Origin: Shinisaurus crocodilurus
Taxonomy: Eukaryota; Chordata; Lepidosauria; Squamata; Shinisauridae
DNA length: 64,000 nucleotides
Direction of reading: 5' to 3'
NCBI GenBank assembly: GCA_021292165.1
Contig: CM037877.1
Span: forward strand, 309,694,834-309,758,833
A program made the position numbers and the translations under genes. The notes under the pieces are model-generated. The model made no database searches. It was not told the origin of the DNA and saw only the letters and a list, made by a program, of their open reading frames with translations. Of this stretch, positions 1 through 10,900 are shown piece after piece; positions within the stretch are counted from its first letter, which is position 1; the number at the start of each line of letters is the position of its first letter.

Positions 1-1540
1 TAAGACTCTTGGTGGTTGAGGTCAGGATGTGCCCCCATACCACCCCAATAACGAGCAGAACAAAACAAATCACACCGATACGTTTAATTTCCATAATACA
101 TATCTGTTGCAGGTGGTTAATATTTCGATCCTGGAGTACACACAGTTCTGCTTGCTTGAGTTATACTCCTGCCTCAACTTACCATATGCGGAAAATAAAT
201 ATTCATGATTAATCCCACAGTGATAAATGATTAAGCCACTCTGCATCGCTAAAGGCTAGAACAAAGAAGGAGAGAATAAGGATTTTCCTTGGGCTGTTTA
301 TGCACTTTCAGCTAGAAACAGGGTTAAGGAAAAAGGAATGAATAAATACCATAAGGGTCCTTTATTACATACGTTAATAGTTACATATAATGACACACAA
401 ATAATAAAAATCCCAATGGGCCTAATACTGTGAGACATGCAATCATAATTCAAATGCGCTTTGACACAAAGACCCGGTTCACACGATCGCAGTGTGGTTA
501 ACAAGCCACGTGTGCTGGCCAGATTTCCATAATTACCCTTGCTGGTGCGGCTTGCCATGTCGTCCGAACACAGCCAGCATGGCTCGTTTGAGGGGGAAGC
601 AACCCTCAGATGACCCATGAGCTGTTGTTGGTTGTTCAGACAACATGGCAAGCCGCACCAGTTTGGGGGAAGGCTGGGCTGCTTTAAAAGATGGAAGACA
701 AAGCATTTCTCGCCGAACACCTGTTGGAAGCGACTGCCGTTCGCGAAACTGGTGAAAGGAACCCGTTTTAGAGTAGTGCCTTAATGATATAGGAGGCTGC
801 CTGACACAGTCTTTGTCTAGGTACCCTCCTGGATCTTGCTGCAGCCCAGCTGACGATCTGGCTGAAGGTGCCCCTTAATTTTGCACTGCCTTGCATGGAA
901 GAATACAGAAAGGGCAGCGGTCGCAGAGCTGCACAGCTCTGCTTCTGTTCTGTCCTGCTCCTTCCACTGCTCGAGAGGGCGGCAGGAGCTGAGCTGTGCT
1001 CCAGCTGGGGACCCAGTAGGATTGGAGGCCAGTCCTGCTCCCTCTCCTGCTTCACCACTCTCCTCTGGAGAAAGCAGAAAAGGTAGTGGATGCCTAGCTG
1101 CCACGCTGCGAGATCCCATGAAAGAGTGCCACGCAGTACCCACCACCCCTTCCCCCCCCCAATGGCAAAGCAGGTACTAAGTGCAGGAAATCTCTTGGGA
1201 TCCCACCTCTCTGTATCTCAAGAGAACCTTCCCTTGCTGTCCAGAGGGCATGCTCGAAAGTGCAGTGAACCTTTATGCTTTGGTGAAATCAGAGCCATGA
1301 TGGCAGCAGCCTTCAATGGTTAAGCTGGGCAGTAGATCCATCTCTGAATTTGTGGGATAAAACTGATATTTCTTGGCAGTATAATGTGACCATTAATTGA
1401 GCACAAAAGGCAGTGTCTGCAAGCCCAGACACCAACTGAAGGCTGTCTCTGTGGAATAGGATATAGATTTATATCCCACTTTTCAACTACAGCCTTCAAA
1501 GGGACTCACAAGGAGCTCTGTTGTGTTTATAAAGGCACAA
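1..1540. other. Non-coding interval upstream of CR1, probably FAM219A intron
   Basis: No exon with splice sites or a recognisable protein was found. FAM219A exons begin only at 7888 and its 5' exons are missing, so this is inferred to be intron. It contains a 29-bp inverted repeat (541-661) and a short SINE-tail-like stretch near 1455-1515. The small open frames here show no family resemblance. Confidence 0.5.
541..661. repeat. Inverted repeat with 29-bp arms
   Basis: The arms at about 542-570 and 633-661 are reverse complements (CTGGTGCGGCTTGCCATGT against ACATGGCAAGCCGCACCAG) with a few mismatches at the inner ends and a loop of about 60 bp. It may be a small foldback transposon. No clear target duplication was seen. 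Confidence 0.6.
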
Positions 1541-4006
1541 TAGATCAGGGGTTGTGGTAGTAATGGGAGACTTCAATTTCCCTGATATCTGTTGGGAGAC
1601 TTATTCAGCCAAACATGGCCCCTCCAAGAAATTCCTGAGCTGTGCTGCTGATAACTTCCTCCTACAGAAAGTGGAGGAAGGAACTAGAGGATCGGCTATC
1701 CTTGACCTGATTCTAACCAACAGAGACGAGTTAGTGGATAAAGTGGCAGTTTCGGGAACTCTGGGGGAAAGTGACCATGTTATACTTGAGTTCTTGATTC
1801 TAACAGAAGCAAAAGCTGAGTGTAGCCAAACACGTACCCTGGATTTTAGGAAAGCCAATTTTAACAAACTCAGAACAATGATTAGTAAGATCCCATGGCA
1901 AGTGACTCTCACGAGAAAGGGAGCCCAGGAGGGGTGGGAGTTTTTAAAAAAGGAAATTTTAAAGGCACAATTGCAAACAATTCCCACAAGGAAAAAAGGC
2001 AGAGGGCAACAGAAGAAGCCAATGTGGCTTCACAATAAACTCAAAGATGACCTGAAAACAAAAAAGGACACGTATAGGAAGTGGAAGGAAGGACAGGCTA
2101 CAGGGGAAGAGTACAGGCAGGTAGCACAGAACTGCAGGAATAGTGTCAGGAAGGCTAAAGCTGAGAATGAGCTAAGGTTAGCGAGGAATGCTAAAAGCAA
2201 CAAAAAAGCTTTCTTCAGATACATGCACAGTAAAAGACAGAAGAAAGAACTGGTGGTTCAACTACGCAATGAGGATGGCAAATTGATAACAGAAGACAAA
2301 GAAAAGGCAGAAGTGTTCAATTCCTACTTCGGCTCGGTCTTCTCCCAAAAGAGGGTCTATGACCCCCCTGGCAAACCTGAAGTGCAGACTGAAGGGGCAG
2401 GATTGCAGCTTGAGATTGATAGGCAAATGGTCAAGGAGCACCTGATTACTCTGAACGAGTTTAAATCTCCAGGGCCTGATGAGCTGCATCCTAGAGTAAT
2501 AAAGGAACTGGCAGAAGAACTCTCAGAACCACTGTCTATTATCTTTGAGAAATCATGGAGGACAGGTGAAGTGCCAGACGACTGGAGGAGGGCAAATGTT
2601 GTTCCCATCTTCAAAAAGGGCAAGAAGGAGGAACCTGGGAACTATAGGCCAGTCAGTCTGACATCAATCCCCGGGAAGATTTTTGAGCAGATTATAAAGA
2701 AGTCAGTCTGCAAGCACCTTGAAAACAATGCAGTGATTACTAGAAGCCAGCATGGATTTGTCAAGAACAAATCCTGCCAGACTAATCTGATCTCATTTTT
2801 TGATCGGGTAACCTCCCTTGTGGACTGTGGGAATGCTGTGGACATTATATACCTGGACTTCAGCAAAGCTTTCGACAAAGTGCCTCATGATATCCTGATT
2901 AGTAAGCTAGCTAAGAGTGGGCTAGATGGAACAACTATCAGGTGGATCCACAATTGGCTAAAGAATCGGACTCAAAGAGTGCTTATCAATGGTTCCTTCT
3001 CAAACTGGGGAGAGGTAACGAGCGGGGTACCACAGGGCTCGGTCCTGGGCCCGGTGCTCTTCAACATTTTTATTAATGACTTGGATGAGGAGGTACAGGG
3101 AATGCTTATCAAATTTGCAGATGACACAAAGTTGGGTGGAACAGCTAATACTCTGGAAGACAGAAACAAAATTCAAAGTGACCTCGATAGGCTGGAGCGC
3201 TGGGCCGAAAACAACAGAATGAAATTTAACAGGGATAAATGCCAAGTGCTGCACCTAGGGAGAGGAAACCAAATGCAGAGTTACAGAATGGGGGACACTT
3301 GGCTCAACAATACTACAAGTGAGAAGGATCTTGGAATTGTGGTAGATCACAAACTGAATATGAGCCAGCAATGCGACGTGGCTGCAAAGAAGGCAAATGC
3401 AATTTTGGGCTGTATTAATAGAAGTATAGCTTCCAAATCGCGGGAAGTGATAATTCCCCTTTACTCGGCACTGGTTAGGCCTCATCTTGAGTACTGCGTC
3501 CAGTTCTGGGCACCTCACTTTAAGAAGGACATAGACAAACTGGAGAGGGTTCAGAGGAGGGCAACAAGGATGATAAAGGGACTGGAAACAAGGCCCTATG
3601 AGGAGAGACTGAAAGAACTGGGCATGTTTAGCCTTCAGAAGAGGAGACTGAGGGGAGATATGATCGCACTCTTCCAGTATTTGAAGGGATGTCACACAGA
3701 GGAGGGCAAAGATCTCTTCTCGTTCATCCCAGTTTGCAGGACACGGAATAATGGGCTCAAGTTACAGGAACCTAGATTCCACCTAAACATCAGGAAAAAT
3801 TTCCTGACTGTCAGAGCAATAAGACAATGGAATCAACTACCTAGGGAGGTGGTGGGCTCTCCCAGTCTGGAGGCATTCAAGGTGCGGCTGGACAGACATC
3901 TGTCAGAGATGCTTTGACCTGGATTCCTGCATTGAGCAGGGGGTTGGACTCGATGGCCTTGTAGGCCCCTTCCAACTCTACTTTTCTATGATTCTATGAT
4001 TCTATG
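1541..4006 (+). mobile_element. CR1 LINE, 5'-truncated, with 3' end
   Basis: The element begins inside the endonuclease domain (MGDFNFPDI motif), runs through reverse transcriptase and ends in the CR1 hallmark tail of repeated ATTCTATG units at about 3987-4006. The 5' part (rest of the endonuclease and ORF1) is missing, as is usual for target-primed insertion. Its long unbroken frame suggests a fairly recent insertion. A foldback-MITE-like sequence begins directly after the tail. Confidence 0.93.
1554..3917 (+). CDS. CR1 ORF2 fragment: endonuclease C-terminus plus reverse transcriptase
   Basis: This 787-codon open frame encodes the end of an APE-type endonuclease (GDFNFPDICW near residue 5; SDHVILEF near 73), a linker rich in Lys/Arg, and a non-LTR reverse transcriptase. 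Visible RT blocks include [49 protein letters not shown] and the catalytic FADD at 3114-3125. The C-terminal part ([25 protein letters not shown]) is typical of CR1. The endonuclease lacks its N-terminal half, so the protein should not be an autonomous transposition enzyme. The first ATG of the frame is not the native start. No host function is implied. Confidence 0.9.
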   Translation: MVVMGDFNFPDICWETYSAKHGPSKKFLSCAADNFLLQKVEEGTRGSAILDLILTNRDELVDKVAVSGTLGESDHVILEFLILTEAKAECSQTRTLDFRKANFNKLRTMISKIPWQVTLTRKGAQEGWEFLKKEILKAQLQTIPTRKKGRGQQKKPMWLHNKLKDDLKTKKDTYRKWKEGQATGEEYRQVAQNCRNSVRKAKAENELRLARNAKSNKKAFFRYMHSKRQKKELVVQLRNEDGKLITEDKEKAEVFNSYFGSVFSQKRVYDPPGKPEVQTEGAGLQLEIDRQMVKEHLITLNEFKSPGPDELHPRVIKELAEELSEPLSIIFEKSWRTGEVPDDWRRANVVPIFKKGKKEEPGNYRPVSLTSIPGKIFEQIIKKSVCKHLENNAVITRSQHGFVKNKSCQTNLISFFDRVTSLVDCGNAVDIIYLDFSKAFDKVPHDILISKLAKSGLDGTTIRWIHNWLKNRTQRVLINGSFSNWGEVTSGVPQGSVLGPVLFNIFINDLDEEVQGMLIKFADDTKLGGTANTLEDRNKIQSDLDRLERWAENNRMKFNRDKCQVLHLGRGNQMQSYRMGDTWLNNTTSEKDLGIVVDHKLNMSQQCDVAAKKANAILGCINRSIASKSREVIIPLYSALVRPHLEYCVQFWAPHFKKDIDKLERVQRRATRMIKGLETRPYEERLKELGMFSLQKRRLRGDMIALFQYLKGCHTEEGKDLFSFIPVCRTRNNGLKLQEPRFHLNIRKNFLTVRAIRQWNQLPREVVGSPSLEAFKVRLDRHLSEML

Positions 4007-4011
4007 AACCT

Positions 4012-4112
4012 GTGGCCTTCCAGCTGATGTCGGACTGCAACTCCCATCAGCCTCTAGCCAGCATAGCCAGTGATGAGGGATGCTTGGAGCTGCAGTCCAA
4101 CAAGATGGGGAG
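4012..4112. mobile_element. Degenerate foldback MITE remnant (hAT-like)
   Basis: Sequence of the type GTGGCCTTCCAGCTGATG with ACTGCAACTCCCATCAGC is followed by a diverged inverted copy (GAGCTGCAGTCCAACAAGATG). This resembles the foldback elements found throughout the window. No intact target duplication is visible. Confidence 0.5.
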
Positions 4113-5164
4113 GGCCACCAAGAACCACACACTTAAAACGAATTGCAACCAGCTAGTTCCGCTCAAGCTGGAGCAAGCATCTGTTGCTGTAGCCCACGGG
4201 GACGTTTGTGTTAGATGGTCCTTTGGTGGGAGAGGGGACAGTCCACCTGGAACAGAAGCACAACTGCCTCCCTCTCTTTCCACGTGTATGGATTTAATTA
4301 AAGAGGGTTAGGGACTAGAGAGAAGGGAGTGTGGGTTTTGTAGTCACTGCTCCGCTGAGATCCTCTACTCTATGCACTGGGAGCAATTAGGAGAAAAGTG
4401 TTAATGTGTAAGACTCTTTACAGTCAATTGAACTTAAATACTGAACTTTCTCTGGGTTATAGCCCTGATCTGTCTTAATGCAGGCTTCAGGAGAGTAATT
4501 TTCAAAGTTCTGGGTTTCCTCTCGCCCACTTTGAGATGCTGAGAATAAAAGGAGGGCTGTGAAGTTCTTTACTCAGAGCAGAAATGATGGGTGCTGGCGC
4601 TGGGGCAAAATGTCACTGTTCCAAGCCTGATAGATCAAGAGTGGTGTCGCCTGATAAACAGCCTGAACACTTTTAAGAACTCTTAATTGTTTGGCAGAGA
4701 AGGTAAGAAGCCCCTTGAGGGCTGCCTGCAATTGGCTTCTTTCAGCAGGTTAACCGAAGTGATAAAAAGCAATAAGAATCCTGAAGAAGAATGGAACAAA
4801 ATAATTTCCCTAAATACCAATGTATTGATCTGATTCCTCAGATGTACACTGGAAGGAGTTTTTAATTTCTTCTCAAGAAACTTAACCTGACTAATCAGCC
4901 TTTCAGGAAATGACTTACTGGTAACTGCTGCACTTTCCTTTCTCCTGATGGATATCCTGAAAAGGAGATCTTCCCCACTTGATCCTGCCTAATTCATCGG
5001 AATGTGTTGGTGGGAAGGGGGAGTACAAGAACAAGCTCTTTTAAGACTTGCACTATATCTGACTTCAGCAACACTGAAAGTGGGTCCAGCCAGCCAGTTC
5101 ACTTTCCCTCCCACTGTAGGACTGAAAAACATAATGCTGTAGCTGAATATGTTCAAGTTAAATA
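4113..5164. other. Interval without recognised features
   Basis: No exon, RNA gene or classifiable repeat was recognised. Open frames are short and unlike any family known to me. Probably FAM219A intron. Confidence 0.4.
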
Positions 5165-5236
5165 TGGACCGTTGTGAACCGCCCAGAGAGCTTCGGCTGT
5201 GGGGCGGTATAGAAATGAAATGAAATGAAATAAATA
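5165..5236 (+). mobile_element. L2-type LINE 3' tail fragment
   Basis: GTGAACCGCCCAGAGAGC followed by TTCGGCTGTGGGGCGGTATA and GAAATGAAAT repeats is the same 3' end seen in the longer L2 copy at 10510-11895. Only the tail is present. Confidence 0.75.
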
Positions 5237-5955
5237 TCAACACAGTTACATCTTCAGTGTCTTGCCCGGTGTGGCTGTTCTTGCCCTCTCACTTGCTAAA
5301 TTTCTGTCTGCTAGGTAGCAGTCTAAAGGACATGTTGTAGTTGGTTTCTGAGTGCACCGGTCACACAGTCCATTTTGAATATTCATTGCATATTGAAGGA
5401 ACCATATTTTTACCTTTGATTTCTCATCCTTGACTCTTTGATATTTGGAGCACCTGATAGGGCATCTGCCAATGCACAAATGAGAAATGGAAAAAGCAGA
5501 TCGGTCGTCTTGAGTCTGATAGAAGCCAACTATGCTACATGAACGACTGGGCTTTGAGTAGGCTTAGAAGGGCTAATGGGAGGGGCTAAGGTGCAACGCT
5601 TATGGTTGGACGAGGAGGAGGGGCGGTACCAAAGGAGGCCAATAATACTCAGGGCCCCACAACTGGCCTAGCAGGTAGTAGCAGGCCAGATCCTCAGTGG
5701 CTGCAGGGTCAGGGAGCAGGTTAAGCCCTCCACCAGTGGTCTCCTTTTACTCCGATGTAACTGAAGGGCTGCTGTTCGCGCCTGTGGGAAAAGGAAGCCC
5801 TGGGCGTGGAGCTCCTGCTGTGCTTAAGGCAAAGTCTGCACCGCCACCCCTGACAGAGATGGCTTGGACCACGCTGGCAGGGATCCTGCAGGGAGGGTGG
5901 GTGGGGGTGCAGTGCATGTCGAGAGATACTGCCCCCCTCCCAGTGTGTCTTTGCA
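5237..5955. other. Interval without recognised features
   Basis: No splice-bounded exon or classifiable repeat was seen. The stretch ends at the 5' truncation point of a CR1 fragment. Confidence 0.4.
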
Positions 5956-6516
5956 ATGTAAGTGATAATTCCCCTTTACTCGGCACTGGTTAGGCCTCAT
6001 CTTGAGTACTGCGTCCAGTTCTGGGCACCACACTTTAAGAAGGACGTAGACAAACTGCAGAGGGTTCAGAGGAGGGCGACAAGGATGATAAAGGGACTGG
6101 AAACAAGGCCCTATGAGGAGAGACTGAAAGAACCGGGCATGTTTAGCCTTCAGAAGAGGAGACTGAGGGGAGATATGATCACACTCTTTCAGTACTTGAA
6201 GGGATGTCACACAGAGGAGGGCCAGGATCTCTTCTCGATCAGTTTGCAGGACACGGAATAATGGGCTCAAGTTACAGGAACCTAGATTCCACCTAAACAT
6301 CAGGAAAAAATTCCTGACTGTCAGAGCAATAAGACAATGGAACCAACTACCTAGGGAGGTGGTGGGCTCTCCCACTCTGGAGGCATTCAAGGTGCAGCTG
6401 CTGGACAGCCATCTGTCGGGGATGCTTTGACTTGAATTCCTGCACTGAGCAGGGGGTTGGACTCAATGGCCTTGTAGGCCCCTTTCAGTTCTACTTTTCT
6501 ATGATTTCTATGATTC
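5956..6516 (+). mobile_element. CR1 LINE 3' fragment
   Basis: This is almost identical to 3443-4006 of the longer CR1 in this window. It encodes [20 protein letters not shown] and ends with TCTATGATTTCTATGATTC. A short deletion near 6238 breaks the frame that is intact in the longer copy. Both copies probably belong to one young CR1 subfamily. Confidence 0.92.
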
Positions 6517-7635
6517 TAAGACACCCCTCGCCTGTCATAATGACAGGAGTTTTACTCATCACAAATAACCCATTTCATTGCTCTGAAGTTAGCTGGCACA
6601 TAGTTCAACGAGGAATTGAGTCCCGCTTGCTGTCTCATAAGGATGATGGCGCCTGCTTGAGCTAGAAGGGAAAAAAGCTTGTTCTTAACAGGATGTGACC
6701 TGTGTGGGGTCACGGCTGGCAGCCAAGAATGATTTTACTTGGCTGGCAGCCCGTGGATGGCGGGCACCGTGAAGCGCACGCTTCTCCCAGGGCGGGCCCT
6801 GCTGCGTTAGGCATTGAGCTAAAAATGACTGCACTTCAAGTGAAAAGCAAAGGGGCAGATCAGGAAAACAACTGTGGGCTTTCGTCATCCTTTTCCTGAT
6901 GTTGAACTAGAGACAAGTGAAAGGCTTTGTAATTCCCTGAAGCCTTTTGTTGCCCTCCCTTTCACCTCCCTATCCTGCCGCTGTAAAATCAAGCCACACA
7001 GAATTGTGAGAGCACTGATGCTTTAGGTTTGCTGTACCCTTGTTAGCTGCTTGCATGCTGGGGAGAAATTCTGAATCTCCAAAATCATAACACATTGTGT
7101 GTGTTTGTAGCAGTTAATCAAATGAAACAATGCACTGTCATGTAAAAAAATGGGTCAGCAATTGCTGTGTCGGTCCAGTAACGTGTGTTTGGAAGCCATC
7201 TGGATTATCTTCATGTAGAAGGTGTCGTATGTAAACCTTCCCTCAGACAGCCACGTAAGTGGCCATGGGATATGATAAATGGGAGAGACCTTATCAATGG
7301 TAATTATATTTATTTTAAATATTTCTGCCCCAAGGCAGCTTACAAATAAAGATGAAAACAATATAATCTATAATAATACTATCTTAAAAGAACAACCCAG
7401 TATCAGTTAAAATAAATGAAGCCAGAATAAAATTAATCAGGTGAAGACTTGATGAAAAAGTCTTCAGGGTCTGTTCAGAAACTGCCAAGGAGGGGACATG
7501 ACAAAGGGAGTCCCAAGGATGCAGGGCCCTCGCTGAACACTGTCCCTGGTGATATTTCAGAAATAGTGAAATACCCAATTTCTGTGTTACATGTCAGAGC
7601 AGTCCTTTCTTTTGATCACACTGGAGTTCATGTCC
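6517..7635. other. Interval without recognised genes
   Basis: Nothing coding was recognised. A SINE- or LINE-tail-like sequence (TTTCTGCCCCAAGGCAGCTT) lies near 7320-7340. The rest looks like unique intronic DNA. Confidence 0.4.

Positions 7636-7674
<39 letters not shown>
7636..7674. repeat. (AC)n microsatellite
   Basis: About 19 uninterrupted AC units. Confidence 0.95.
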
Positions 7675-7676
<2 letters not shown>

Positions 7677-7887
7677 CTTTGCATTCTTTGTTTCCAAAAT
7701 TTGTAATTCCTGTCTTGTAGTACATCAGGGATGGCAAGAGAAGGTTGAGAGGGACAGTGCCTTTCTCACCCCTCTTTTAAAAAGAAGAATGGATCACCTT
7801 TGGCTGTCCTTGCAAGATAATGAATCGGCTTCACCAGGAGAAGCAGCATCACTAAACCGTGTGTTTATGTCTGCTTTTCTTCTGCAG

Positions 7888-7990
7888 AGAAACAGAGAGA
7901 GTTGGCTCGTAAGGGATCTCTGAAAAACGGCAACTTGGGGAGCCCCGTTAACCAACAGCCCAAGAAGAACAACGTGATGGCACGAACAAG
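7888..7990 (+). CDS. FAM219A: FAM219A internal coding exon
   Basis: Acceptor TTCTGCAG precedes the exon and donor GTAGAG follows. The exon is 103 nt. It enters with two bases completing a Glu codon and leaves two bases of an Arg codon. It encodes [20 protein letters not shown] and then [13 protein letters not shown]. The basic, Ser/Gly-rich composition fits the disordered middle of the protein. Confidence 0.93.
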
Positions 7991-10900
7991 GTAGAGCTCT
8001 TGATAGCATTGAAGCAATTACACCAGTGGACTCCAGTTGGGGCAGGCATGTCTTTTGTTCACGCACAGTTCTTTGTGGGTTGAGATGTGGCAATGGCCAC
8101 TGGCATAGATGGCTTTAAAAGGAGATTAGATCTTGAGATTAAAACCTGCTCAAATCAATACAGTAATGGCTATAAAACAGGCAGAACAGCAACAAAAATG
8201 ATGATGCTAAATAAAAACAGAGGCAGACAAGATAAAAACTTATTTTAAAAGAGAACAGAATAAGGAATGTGAGAGCCAGTGTGGTGCAGTGGTTAGAGTG
8301 TTGGACTGGGACTGGGGAGATCCGGGTTCTAGTCCGCACTCAGCCATGAACCTCCCTGGGGGGATTTTGGGGCAGTCACTGACTCTCAGCCTAACCTGCC
8401 TCACAGCGTTGTTGTGAGGATGAAATGGGAGAAGAGGAGGGGGGCCATGTGAGCTGCCTTGGGGTCCTTGCAAGAGGAAAAAAGGCAGGATATACATTTG
8501 ATTAATTAATTAATCAGTGTTGGTAGCAAGAATCAGATGTGCAGATACAGGACGGCTGATGCCGGGCTTGACAGCAGTACATGAAGAGAGGGTCCATGGC
8601 AGGGCCAGCCCAGGACATTTTGCTTCCTGAGGCAGTGCAGTAAGTTACTCCCCCCCACACACACACACAGGTTAAGGTACCCTGAACATGCATTGAGTTG
8701 GGTTTAAAAAAGGAGCATTTGATTTCAGATCAATAGGTAGGTAGAGCAAACATAACCCACACCACTGTGCTGCCTGCTTCCTCTCCCCTTCCAGCCAAGT
8801 AGATGGGTCCCCAAAATTCAAAGAGCTGAGGCAGGACCAGAGATAAATATTTGCCATAAGCTACAGTACGTCCTATGGGTTTATGCGCACTTTGCCCCAC
8901 CCCTTTTGTGAATTTAAATAAATAAATAAATAAATTGCCCATGGACAATTATGTTTATGAAGCCTGATCCTATCCATGTTGCATGCTCAGAAGTGCCACT
9001 TATTCCAGTGACGCTTGCTCTTGAGCAAATGTGCGTAGGAGGACCGTCATATACTCCAATCTCCTGGTGTGAGTAATCCCAAAACAATTTCTTACTCCCT
9101 AATCAAAAGAACTAGACCCGCCCACCTCACTTCGTTCCATGATCCCAACATCCTCCCGTCCTCTTTCCTTTTTTATGATCCTCATCACAATTATTTCTTT
9201 CTCCCCATACTCTCACTCCCCCTCTGAAGCCTTAAGTATGGAACTACACTTGAAACAAAGCTTTATTGCTTTTGTTGAGTCAACCTTTTGGAGAAGACAC
9301 AGGGGGACGTTGCCAGGCACCGCTGTTGAAAAGGAGCCAGAATCTGTCGCCTGAGCAACTTGTCTCATTCTGCCTAACGATAAGGCTGGTCCTAGTCTAG
9401 GGGTTTTCATAGAGCAGAGGCTAAACATGAGTCAGCAGTGCAGTGTGGCGGGTTAAAAGGCGAATGCAATTCTAGGCTGCATCAACAGTGTCCAGATCGT
9501 GAGATGTAATGGCACCACTCCATTCTGGTTTGGTCAGGCCTCCCCTGGAGTATTGTGTCCAGTTCTGGGCACTGCAATTTAAGGTCAATATTGACAAATT
9601 GGAATGTATACAGAGCAGGGTGACCAAGATGGTGAGGGGCCGGGAGACCAAGTCCTGTGAAGAAAGGCTGAAGGAGTTAGGTATGTTTAGCCTGGAGAGG
9701 AGACATTAAGAGGCAGTATGATAGCCATCTTCAAATATTTGAAGGCTGTCACGTAGATCAGTGTTCTCCAACCTTGGGTCCCCAGATGTTTCTGGGGCAT
9801 GCTGGGAGTTGTAGGCCAAAAACATCTGGGGACCCAAGGTTGGAGAACACTGACGTAGATGATGAGCAAATTGTTTTCTCTTGTTCCAGAGGGTAGGACC
9901 TGAAGGCGTTCAAATTACAAGAAAAGGGATTTAAAAATTAGTAAGAACTTACTGATGGTATGAGCTGTTAGTGGAACAGCCTACCTCAGAGGGTGGTGGA
10001 CTCTCCTTTGTGACAGATGTTTAAACAGAGGCAGGATGGCCACCTGTCAGGGATGCTGTGGTAGTGGATTTCCTGCATTGGCAGGAAGTTGGACTAGACA
10101 ACCTTTTGAGGTACCTTCCAACTCTTTGATTCTATGAATTTGCACCAAACGCACCTCCTTGGAGAAGGCATTTGATAAGGCTCCACCACCAAAGGGTCCT
10201 ATTTCAGATCATCATCTGCCTCACCTCATCTCCATAGGCAGGAGGACCTGAAGAAGAGCTTTACATATGGGAATGTTTATGTGGAAGCCAACTGACTTTC
10301 CCTGCCGCTGCCTTGGTGCCCTGCTTGTGGGCTTCGTGAAAGCATCTGGCTGGCCACTGTTGGTATGTTCCTGGACTTAATGTACCCACCTTGGTCTGAT
10401 TCAGTAGCCTCTGTTGTTCTAATTGGGCCAAGAGTTTGTCAAGGTGTCCCTATGTGATCAGTAGAAGTGTGAGACATTTACTGAATGCAGGAATCGTGCT
10501 TTGAGGTCCATCTCCTCAACTGAGAGACAGGGGGAGTGCGACCCTGTTGATACTCCTGGATCTCTCGGCGACTTTCGATAGCATCGACCATGGTATCCTT
10601 CTGGAGCGGCTGTCTGAGTTGGGGGTGGGGGGCACTGCATTGCAGTGGTTCCGCTCCTACTTGGATGGCCGGCTCCAGAGGGTGGTGCTTGGGGAATGTT
10701 GCTCGGCCCCATGGACTCTCCAGTACGGGGTTCCTCAGGGGTCGGTCTTATCCCCCATGCTATTTAATATCTACATGAAACCACTGAGTGGGGTCATCCG
10801 GAGTTTTGGAGTGCGTTGCCATCAGTACGCTGATGACACGCCGTTCTATTTCTCCTTTTCATCTTCAGCAGGTGAGGCTGTGGATGTGCTGAACCGGTGC

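Noticed and set aside
5697..6390. Overlapping open frames of 98-188 codons on both strands
   Set aside because: They read across unique DNA into the CR1 fragment. The conserved plus-strand piece is CR1 pol and the minus-strand frame is its antisense shadow.
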